From the NCBI GenBank assembly GCA_963773685.1, contig CAVZBY010000002.1, forward strand, positions 124,001 to 188,000: a stretch of DNA of 64,000 bases, written 5' to 3'. Below the pieces are notes generated by a model. It searched no databases. It saw only the letters and a program-made list of their open reading frames with translations, and was not told where the DNA came from. Source of the stretch: JALHVH01 sp963773685. Lineage in GTDB: Bacteria; Acidobacteriota; Aminicenantia; Aminicenantales; Saccharicenantaceae. Of the stretch, positions 7,544 through 14,523 are shown piece after piece. The position numbers were made by a program, and so were the translations under genes. Every line of letters starts with the position of its first letter. The first letter of the stretch is position 1.

Positions 7544-9142
7544 ATGCGCATGCGACCTGTGGTCCTGTTCCAGATCATCGCCCTCTGTCTCTTCCTGTCG
7601 TATCCATCCTGCCAGGAATCCCCGGAGGCGGAGACGACATCTCCCGAGGAGAGCTTCGACGCGCTCATCCCCGACCTGATGGCCCGGTGGGGCGTTCCGG
7701 GCGGGGCGGTGGCCGTGGTCAAGGACGATCGGCTCGTCTTTATCAAGGGATACGGCAAGGCCGACACGGATAGCGGAGCTCCCGTGACCGCGTCGTCGCT
7801 GTTCAGGATCGCCAGCCTCTCCAAGCCCCTGACCGCCGCGGCCGTGCTCCGGCTCCGCGAGCAGGGGAGGATCGGCCTGGAGGACAAGGTCTTCCGCAAG
7901 TACCTCGTCCCGGCGCCGCCTCCCGGAACGGCCATGGATCCCCGGCTTCTCGAGGTGACGGTCCGCCACCTTCTCGAGCACGCCGGCGGCTGGGACCGGG
8001 ATGCGAGCTTCGATCCCATGTTCCGGTCGGAGGAGATCGCGAAGGCCCTGGGCAAGTCCGGGCCGTCCACGGCCTCGGATATCATCCGCTATATGACGGG
8101 CCGGCGCCTGGATTTCGCCCCGGGGGCCCGATACGCATATTCGAACTTCGGCTATTGCATTCTGGGCCGGGTCGTCGAAAAGATCACCGGCAAGACCTAC
8201 TTCGAGGCCATGAAGGAGCTCGTCCTCGAGGCGGCCGGGATCACCGGGATGCGCCTGGGCCGGACCCGCCTTGCGAACAGGGCCGACGGAGAGGTCCGTT
8301 ATTATGATCATATCGGAGCCCCGCTGGCCGCTTCGGTCTTCCCGGGCGACGAAGAGCCCGTGCCGTGGCCGTATGGGGGCTTCTATCTCGAGGCCATGGA
8401 CTCCCACGGCGCCTGGCTGGCATCGGCCGCGGACCTGCTGTTGTTCCTGGCCGTCTGCGACGGGCGCCCCGGGCGCGCCGATATCCTGGGCGCATCGACG
8501 CTTCAGGACATGACCGCGAGGCCGAACCTGCCGGACTGGGAGTCCGCTTCCTCATATTACGGGCTGGGTTGGTCCGTGCGGCCCGTCGGCAGCGACGCCA
8601 ATTGGTGGCACACCGGGTCCCTTCCGGGGACGACCTCGATCATCGTCCGCGCCTCGAACGGATTGTCCTGGGTAGGCCTGTTCAATTCCCGGCCGGCGAA
8701 CGCCGACGGCTTCGCCACGGAGCTCGACCAGGCATTCTGGAAGGCGGTCGAAGGTGTGACCGAATGGCCCGCCGCTGACCTGTTCCCGGCGCCGGCGACT
8801 TCCGCCTCGGGCCTCGCGGGCGCCCTCGTTACGTATCTCGCGGAGCCTCCGGCTGAGGCGGCCGCACAGGCGGCGGCGCCTCAGGTTCCTCCACGAACGG
8901 AGGGCGCGCGGAACGCCGTGCTCTCCGGCGTCCTGCTATCGGTCGGCGGGGGCGGCTCTCTCGCCGTCGTCGGCGGGCTCCCCGGACCGGGCCGGACCGT
9001 TCGGGTCGGGGATATCCTCGGAGGGCTCGAGGTCCTGGATATTTCAGGGCTGGGCATGACGGTCAGAAAGGACGGACGGTCCGTCTTCGTGCCGCTCGGC
9101 GGCCGCATTCCCGGGAATGACGCGAAGGGAGGACGACGATGA
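7544..9142 (+). CDS. Exported S12-type serine hydrolase, possible lipoprotein
   Basis: A 532-residue beta-lactamase-fold hydrolase. The N-terminus is hydrophobic and ends in PSC (Cys23), so it may be lipid-anchored, although Tyr at -3 is atypical for a lipobox. Catalytic motifs are SLSK (Ser91-Lys94), YSN in the segment YAYSNFGY, and HTG. The last 90 or so residues form a small beta-rich module with the pattern VRVGDILGGLEVLDI, resembling the PilP/GspC homology region. GAGGAG precedes the start. Its stop overlaps the start of rmuC by four bases, so the two are translationally coupled, an odd pairing of envelope and DNA-repair genes. Confidence 0.88.
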   Translation: MRMRPVVLFQIIALCLFLSYPSCQESPEAETTSPEESFDALIPDLMARWGVPGGAVAVVKDDRLVFIKGYGKADTDSGAPVTASSLFRIASLSKPLTAAAVLRLREQGRIGLEDKVFRKYLVPAPPPGTAMDPRLLEVTVRHLLEHAGGWDRDASFDPMFRSEEIAKALGKSGPSTASDIIRYMTGRRLDFAPGARYAYSNFGYCILGRVVEKITGKTYFEAMKELVLEAAGITGMRLGRTRLANRADGEVRYYDHIGAPLAASVFPGDEEPVPWPYGGFYLEAMDSHGAWLASAADLLLFLAVCDGRPGRADILGASTLQDMTARPNLPDWESASSYYGLGWSVRPVGSDANWWHTGSLPGTTSIIVRASNGLSWVGLFNSRPANADGFATELDQAFWKAVEGVTEWPAADLFPAPATSASGLAGALVTYLAEPPAEAAAQAAAPQVPPRTEGARNAVLSGVLLSVGGGGSLAVVGGLPGPGRTVRVGDILGGLEVLDISGLGMTVRKDGRSVFVPLGGRIPGNDAKGGRR

Positions 9143-10380
9143 ACCCCATCCTGGCATTCGTCGCGGGCGCCGTCTTCGGCGTGGGCCTGTTCCTGGTCAT
9201 CCATCTCATCCGGAAACGCGAGGCCGGGGCCCTGGCCCGCGAGCTCGTCGATCAGGCGGAGACCGAGAAGGTGAAGGACCTCGATGTCCTGATGGGGCGC
9301 GTCCGGGATTCGTTCGGCGCCCTGTCCCTCGAAGCCCTGAAAAGCAACACCGACGAGTTTCTGAAGCTGGCCAACGAGACCCTGATCCGGCAATCGCACC
9401 TTGGGGAAAAGGAGCTCGAGGGCAAGAAACAGCTCATCGACCAGAGCCTCGAGGGCATGAAGACCGACCTCCGGAAGGTCGAGGACCTGATGCAGAGCCT
9501 TGAGAAGGACCGGGAGCAGAAGTTCGGCCAGGTGGCCAGCCAGCTGAAGAACGCGGCCGAACAGACGGCCCTGCTCCAAGAGACGGCCCACCAGCTCCGC
9601 CAGGCCCTGTCGAGCACCCGGGCCCGCGGCCAGTGGGGCGAGCGGATGGCCGAGGACGTTCTCCGGCTGTCGGGATTCATCGAGGGCGTCAACTACCTGA
9701 AGCAGAAGACCCTCGAGACCGCCGCCGGCCGCCCGGATTACACCTTCCCCCTGCCCCAGGGCCGGAAGGTCAACATGGACGTCAAGTTCCCGCTGGACAA
9801 CTATGTCCGCTTCCTGGAGTGCGATCGCGACGCGGGCCGGGAGGCCCTGAAAGTCCAGTTCCTGAGGGACGTGAAGGCCCGGATCAAGGAGGTCACGACC
9901 CGCGATTACATCAATCCCGAGGAGAACACGCTGGACTACGTCCTCGTCTTCATCCCCAACGAACAGGTCTATGCCTTCATCAATGAGAACGACCGTTCGC
10001 TCATCGACGAGGCTCTCCGGAACAAGGTCATCCTCTGCTCGCCGTTCACCCTGTACGCCATCCTGGCCATCATCCGCCAGGCGATGGACAACTTCAAGAT
10101 GGAGGAGACGGCCGGAAGCATGATGAAGCTCATGGGGACGTTCAATAAACAATGGGGCCTGTTCGTCCGGTCGATGGAGAAGATGGGGAAGAGGCTGGAC
10201 GAGGCCCAGAGCGAATTCCAGGGCCTTACGGCGACGCGCCGGAACCAGCTCGAACGGCCCCTCCGCCAGATCGAGGACCTCAGGCAGCAGCGCGGCCTCG
10301 AACCGGAGCCCCTGCTCGTGGAAGCGGAGGCGACCGCGGCGAACGGCAGGGAAGGGGAAGAGCCGGAGAACGGCCGCTGA
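9139..10380 (+). CDS. rmuC: DNA recombination protein RmuC homologue
   Basis: A 413-residue protein with one N-terminal membrane helix (about 3-22), a coiled coil (about 25-160) and the RmuC domain (about 170-330) with conserved stretches such as GQWGE and DVKFPLDNY. RmuC-family proteins carry a nuclease-like fold and limit DNA inversions between repeats; the molecular activity is not settled. Good Shine-Dalgarno (GGGAGGA). The start overlaps the preceding serine hydrolase by four bases (ATGA). The gene converges on yggS with only 22 bases between stops and no visible terminator. Confidence 0.93.
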   Translation: MNPILAFVAGAVFGVGLFLVIHLIRKREAGALARELVDQAETEKVKDLDVLMGRVRDSFGALSLEALKSNTDEFLKLANETLIRQSHLGEKELEGKKQLIDQSLEGMKTDLRKVEDLMQSLEKDREQKFGQVASQLKNAAEQTALLQETAHQLRQALSSTRARGQWGERMAEDVLRLSGFIEGVNYLKQKTLETAAGRPDYTFPLPQGRKVNMDVKFPLDNYVRFLECDRDAGREALKVQFLRDVKARIKEVTTRDYINPEENTLDYVLVFIPNEQVYAFINENDRSLIDEALRNKVILCSPFTLYAILAIIRQAMDNFKMEETAGSMMKLMGTFNKQWGLFVRSMEKMGKRLDEAQSEFQGLTATRRNQLERPLRQIEDLRQQRGLEPEPLLVEAEATAANGREGEEPENGR

Positions 10381-10402
10381 TTCCCGCCGCCCGGCCTGAG
10401 GG

Positions 10403-11056
10403 CTAGCCGCGGGGGCCGAAGATCTTCGTGCCTATCCGGACCATCGTGGCGCCCTCTTCGAGGGCCACGCGGTAGGAGTTGGTCATCCCCATGGAGAGGC
10501 GGATCATCGAGACGCCGGGGATGGCGAGGGCCCTGAGCGCGTCGAACACGGCCCGCGTCTCGCGGAAGTAGGGACGGGCGTCCTCCGGGTCGCCTTCGAA
10601 AGGTCCCATCGTCATCAGCCCTTCTACGCGCAGGGTCCCGAAGGCCGCGAGCTCCCGGGCCAGCCCTTCGGCCCGTTCGGGGAGGGTTCCCGCCTTCTGG
10701 GGCTCGCGTCCGCTGTTGATCTCGATGAGGACGGGAAGGATCTTTCCCAGCGCCGCGCACCTCTTATCGAGCTCGGCGCCGAGCTCCGGGGAATCCACGG
10801 TCTCGATCATGTCGAAGATCTCCGCCGCCTTCTTCGCCTTGTTCCTTTGCAGGCGGCCGATGAAGTGCCAGCGGGCCCGGCTCCCGACCGCGGCGAAGTG
10901 CGCGACGGCGTCCTGGACATAGTTCTCTCCGATGATACGGACCCCGGCGGCGACGGCTTCGAGGACCCTGTCGGCGGGCTGGCTCTTGGCCGCGGCGATG
11001 AGCTCGACGCCGGCCGGAAGATCTTCCAGGACGCGGGCGACATTGACGGCGATCAT
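10403..11056 (-). CDS. yggS: YggS/PLPBP-family pyridoxal phosphate homeostasis protein
   Basis: A 217-residue single-domain alanine-racemase-like barrel that binds PLP and buffers vitamin B6 and amino-acid pools; the family shows little catalysis. The PLP lysine is Lys24 in AAAKSQ. Other family marks are IGENYVQD, HFIGRLQRNK, GLMTM and the C-terminal RIGTKIFG. The start chosen is the Met at 11056; an upstream Met at 11077 lies before the predicted transcription start. The -10 TATAAT ends ten bases before this ATG, so the mRNA is nearly leaderless. With several PLP enzymes in the window, it may help supply their cofactor (inference). Confidence 0.93.
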   Translation of the reverse strand: MIAVNVARVLEDLPAGVELIAAAKSQPADRVLEAVAAGVRIIGENYVQDAVAHFAAVGSRARWHFIGRLQRNKAKKAAEIFDMIETVDSPELGAELDKRCAALGKILPVLIEINSGREPQKAGTLPERAEGLARELAAFGTLRVEGLMTMGPFEGDPEDARPYFRETRAVFDALRALAIPGVSMIRLSMGMTNSYRVALEEGATMVRIGTKIFGPRG

Positions 11057-11065
11057 GGCGGGGAC

Positions 11066-11091
11066 ATTATATAGCATTTCTGTGCTATAAT
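11066..11091. promoter_or_regulatory. Palindromic divergent promoter of yggS and dgt
   Basis: TATAAT on the minus strand (11066-11071) and TATAAT on the plus strand (11086-11091) are arranged symmetrically. TATAGCA (11070-11076) and TGCTATA (11083-11089) form a perfect inverted repeat with a 6-bp spacer covering both -10 boxes. Neither -35 box is strong. Confidence 0.65.
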
Positions 11092-11118
11092 CCCGGCCAT
11101 CCAGGACGACAAGGACCC

Positions 11119-12150
11119 ATGAGCATCCGGGAGGACATCCAGGCCGCCGAACAGAAGGTCCTGTCGCCCCGGGCCTGCCTGAGCCGGGACTCCAAAGGCC
11201 GGTCCCGCCCCGAATCCCAGCATCCCATCCGGACCGATTTCCAGCGGGACCGCGACCGGATCATCCATTCCAAGTCCTTCCGGCGCCTCAAGCACAAGAC
11301 CCAGGTCTTCCTCTCGCCCTTCGGGGACCACTACAGGACGCGTCTGACGCACACCCTCGAGGTGTCCCAGATCGCCCGGACCGTAGCCCGGGCCCTTCGC
11401 CTGAACGAGGACCTGACCGAAGCCATCGCCCTCGGGCACGACCTCGGGCATACGCCCTTCGGCCATGCCGGCGAAGCCACGCTGAACAAGCTTCTCGCCG
11501 GCGGGTTCCATCACTCCGAGCAGAGCCTGCGCGTCGTGGACAAGCTCGAGTACGAGGGCAAGGGCCTGAACCTGACGTTCGAGGTCCGGGACGGCATCCA
11601 CCATCATTCCAAGGGGAGGGGGGAGATCCTCGACGACGATGCCGCGGACATGCCCGAAACCCTGGAGGGGCAGATCGTCCGCGTCTCCGACGTCATCGCC
11701 TACGTCAATCACGACATCGATGACGCGACCCGCGCGGGCATCATCCGCGACGAGGACGTGCCGGCGCATCTGATCCGGACCTTCGGCAAGTGGCACGCGA
11801 CCCGGATCGACCGGATGGTCATGGACGTCGTCGAAGCGAGCCTCGCCGAGCGCCTCGAACGGATCGCCATGAGCGAGCGGATCATGAAGGCCGTCAAGGA
11901 GCTCCGCGATTTCCTTTACGAGAGGGTCTATTTCAGCGCCGAGGCCCGCGAAGAGCTGGCCAAGACAGAAAAGATCATCCGGGACCTCTACGTCCGGGTC
12001 CTGGAACGGCCCGACGATCACATCAAGCCCTATCCCCCGGGGGACCCGGTCGAGGTCCGGGCGGCCGATTTCATCGCCGGCATGACCGACAGCTACGCCC
12101 TGGCCCTCTACGAGAAGATCTTCTTCCCTCACGCCTGGCCCATCATCTGA
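11119..12150 (+). CDS. dgt: dGTPase-like HD-domain triphosphohydrolase
   Basis: A 343-residue HD-superfamily enzyme of the deoxyguanosinetriphosphate triphosphohydrolase-like family, which removes tripolyphosphate from dNTPs. Metal ligands are visible as H in LTHTLEVSQ, the HD pair in GHDLGHTPFGHAGE, and a downstream Asp in RVSDVIAY. The N-terminal signature FRRLKHKTQVF is also typical. AAGGA sits just before the ATG. It is divergent from yggS and shares its promoter palindrome. The length fits the shorter non-proteobacterial Dgt type rather than the E. coli enzyme (about 500 residues). Homologues can also restrict phages by lowering dNTPs, but nothing local suggests that here. Confidence 0.93.
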   Translation: MSIREDIQAAEQKVLSPRACLSRDSKGRSRPESQHPIRTDFQRDRDRIIHSKSFRRLKHKTQVFLSPFGDHYRTRLTHTLEVSQIARTVARALRLNEDLTEAIALGHDLGHTPFGHAGEATLNKLLAGGFHHSEQSLRVVDKLEYEGKGLNLTFEVRDGIHHHSKGRGEILDDDAADMPETLEGQIVRVSDVIAYVNHDIDDATRAGIIRDEDVPAHLIRTFGKWHATRIDRMVMDVVEASLAERLERIAMSERIMKAVKELRDFLYERVYFSAEAREELAKTEKIIRDLYVRVLERPDDHIKPYPPGDPVEVRAADFIAGMTDSYALALYEKIFFPHAWPII

Positions 12151-12204
12151 AGTCGATCCTCGCTTTGTTCGGCGGGGACCGCGGCAAGGGCCCAAACGAA
12201 AAAC

Positions 12205-12233
12205 TTGACATTGCGTTTCAGAAATATGAATAT
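12205..12233 (+). promoter_or_regulatory. Probable promoter of the amidohydrolase gene
   Basis: A consensus TTGACA (12205-12210) precedes an AT-rich stretch with candidate -10 GAATAT (12228-12233, 17-base spacer). The -35 is strong and the -10 is weak. The leader to the ATG at 12288 is about 45 bases. Confidence 0.5.
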
Positions 12234-12287
12234 GGGCTGAGGCCGCGGGGACCTATCCCGTGCGCCACTTCGAAGGAGGAGAGCACC

Positions 12288-13541
12288 ATGAGATTTCACC
12301 GTCCGGCATTGGCCCTGGGGATCGCCCTCGTCGTCGCGGGCGGGGCGATGGCCCAAACCCAGGAGAAACAGCAAAAGAAGGAACCCGCCGTCATCGCCCT
12401 GACGGGCGGCACGCTCATCGACGGGAACGGCGGGGCGCCCGTGCCCGATGCCGTCGTCCTCATCCAGGGGCGGAAGATCCTGAAGGCCGGCCCGGCGGCG
12501 GCGGTTCCGGTGCCCGCCGCGGCGGAGCGGATCGATGTCCGCGGCAAGTTCGTCCTGCCCGGCTTCATCGACTGCCATATCCACACGACCTACCCGACCA
12601 GCGATATCGAGGAGCTCACCGATGACGACGCGTCGATGACGCTCCGCGCCCTACACGTCATGAACGGCTATCTCCGGAGCGGCGTCACGTCCGTCCGCGA
12701 CGTGGGCTCGAACGTACCCTCCCTGAAGGCCCTGATGAGGTCCGAGCGGGCAGGCTACGTCGACTCCATCCGGCTGTTCCCGTGCGGGGACCTCATCACC
12801 GTGACCGGCGGACACGGCGACGGGCTCAAGGGAGTTGCGACCGCCGACGGACCCTGGGAATGGCGCAAAGCCGTCCGCCTGATGAGCAAGGAGGGCTTCG
12901 ACCACATCAAGGTCTCGCCGACGTTCACCCTCGAAGAAGTTTCGGCCGCGGCCGACGAGGCCAAGACCCTTGGCATGCGGATCACCGCCCACGGCGGCGG
13001 CGCCTCCGACACGACGCCGACGACGATGACGCGCATCGCCGTCGAAGGCGGAGTCCAGTGCATCGAGCACCTGAACGAGATGGAGATCGACGTCCTCGAC
13101 CTGATGGCCAAGAAGGGCGTGTACTGCGTCCCGACGATGGCCGTCTATCACGACCTCTACAAGTTGGGCATCACGCCGCGGCGTCTCGTCGAGGAGCGCC
13201 ATTGGACCTGGGGCATGCACGAAACCCTGTTCCAGGAGGCCCGGAAGCGCAAGATCTTCATGGGCATCGGGACCGACTACGTCATCGACGCGAAGCACTA
13301 TCCCGCCGCCTATTTCGGCGAATTGAAGGAGTTCGTCGAGCTCGGCGTGAGCCCGATGGAAACGCTCGTCACGGCCACGAAGAACGGGAGCATCATCCTC
13401 GGCCATGCCGGCGAGATCGGGACCATCGAGGCTGGGAAGCTGGCCGACATCCAGGTCGTCAGCGGCGATCCGCTCAAGTCGTTCGATGTCCTGGGGAACC
13501 CCGAGATCGTCATCGTCGACGGCCGGGTCCACAGGTACTAA
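12288..13541 (+). CDS. Exported metal-dependent amidohydrolase (prolidase/imidazolonepropionase-like)
   Basis: A 417-residue secreted member of the amidohydrolase superfamily. A signal peptide covers about 1-22 (cleavage after AMAQ). Metal ligands fit the binuclear type: HxH (His97, His99), a lysine in HIKVSP suited to carbamylation, His in AHGGG, His in IEHLNE, and Asp in GIGTDY. This subgroup includes Xaa-Pro and Xaa-Arg dipeptidases as well as imidazolonepropionases, so dipeptide hydrolysis is plausible but not proven. The start is set by AAGGAGGAG just before the ATG and by the signal peptide; the open frame upstream overlaps dgt and is not used. Confidence 0.88.
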   Translation: MRFHRPALALGIALVVAGGAMAQTQEKQQKKEPAVIALTGGTLIDGNGGAPVPDAVVLIQGRKILKAGPAAAVPVPAAAERIDVRGKFVLPGFIDCHIHTTYPTSDIEELTDDDASMTLRALHVMNGYLRSGVTSVRDVGSNVPSLKALMRSERAGYVDSIRLFPCGDLITVTGGHGDGLKGVATADGPWEWRKAVRLMSKEGFDHIKVSPTFTLEEVSAAADEAKTLGMRITAHGGGASDTTPTTMTRIAVEGGVQCIEHLNEMEIDVLDLMAKKGVYCVPTMAVYHDLYKLGITPRRLVEERHWTWGMHETLFQEARKRKIFMGIGTDYVIDAKHYPAAYFGELKEFVELGVSPMETLVTATKNGSIILGHAGEIGTIEAGKLADIQVVSGDPLKSFDVLGNPEIVIVDGRVHRY

Positions 13542-13622
13542 GGGAGGGTCGTTCCCGCCGGGGCGGAGACCTCGTTGCTGCCGCAGAGGAAGGATTCGAC
13601 GGCATGCGGCCGAACAATCTGC

Positions 13623-13652
13623 TTGACAACGGGCGGGGCCCTGCGATATAAA
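13623..13652 (+). promoter_or_regulatory. Promoter of the iclR / TonB receptor operon
   Basis: TTGACA (13623-13628), an 18-base spacer and TATAAA (13647-13652). Transcription should begin near 13659, which rules out the ATG at 13575 as the iclR start. Confidence 0.8.
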
Positions 13653-13685
13653 AATATTCGGAATCAGGTTACTAATATAGAAAAC

Positions 13686-14510
13686 GTGAAAGAGATTCAT
13701 ACGAATCCAAAGGGGGTCGCCGCGGGACGGGAGGATCTCTACTTTTCCAAAGTTCTTGAAAAGGGGGTGCGGGTCCTCAGCCTTTTCACCCCCGAGACCA
13801 AGAGCCTGAGCCTGAAGGACATCACGCTCAAAACGCGCATCAATATGACCTCGGCCTTTCGATTCGTGGAGACCTTCATCCGGCTTGGCTATCTGAAGAA
13901 AGACCCCAGATCGAAACTCATCGAGCTCGGTCCGATGGCCTTGGTCTTCAGCAACAACGTCATCCAGAGCTTCGACATGCTCCAGATCATCAAGCCGCTC
14001 ATCGACGAGTCCTTCGCCAAGTACAATGTATCGATCGACTCGGGCATCGTCGAGGGCGGACGGTTCGTCAACCTCTACCGGAGAGAGGCCAAGGACACCC
14101 TGGTGTTCAAGATGCCGGTCACGACCCCCCACCTTCATTGCACCGCGGTGGGCAAAGCCTGCCTATCGTGGCTTCCTGACGGCGCGCGGGATCGCATTCT
14201 CGATGGCCTGATCTTCACCCCCCGGACGCCCTTTTCGCTGACCAGCCGGGCCGCCGTGCTCGACGATCTCCGGAAGACGCGGGAGAGGGGATATTCCATC
14301 AATAATCAAGAATACACCGTCGGATTGATCTGCATCGGCGCGCCTTTCCTCAACAGCGAGGGGGTCGTCCGCGGCGCGGTTTCCTTCGACGTCTCGACGG
14401 TTCAGTACTCGCTCAAGGAAGCCGAGAAGCGCTTCGCCAAAGAAGTCATCAAGCTGGCCCAGGAAATAAGGCCGATGCTTCCTGCGGGAATCAGCAGGGA
14501 TGAATCATAA
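13686..14510 (+). CDS. IclR-family transcriptional regulator
   Basis: A 274-residue regulator with an N-terminal winged helix (about 15-80) and a C-terminal IclR effector domain (about 95-265) showing the signatures HCTAVGKACL and GAPFLNSEGVVRGAVS. The GTG at 13686 is chosen because a consensus promoter ends at 13652; the longer frame from 13575 starts upstream of it. Fourteen bases separate its stop from the TonB receptor start, so it is cotranscribed and probably controls its own operon. IclR proteins usually sense aromatic or short-chain acids, but the ligand is unknown. Confidence 0.9.
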   Translation: MKEIHTNPKGVAAGREDLYFSKVLEKGVRVLSLFTPETKSLSLKDITLKTRINMTSAFRFVETFIRLGYLKKDPRSKLIELGPMALVFSNNVIQSFDMLQIIKPLIDESFAKYNVSIDSGIVEGGRFVNLYRREAKDTLVFKMPVTTPHLHCTAVGKACLSWLPDGARDRILDGLIFTPRTPFSLTSRAAVLDDLRKTRERGYSINNQEYTVGLICIGAPFLNSEGVVRGAVSFDVSTVQYSLKEAEKRFAKEVIKLAQEIRPMLPAGISRDES

Positions 14511-14523
14511 GGAGGGTTATTTC

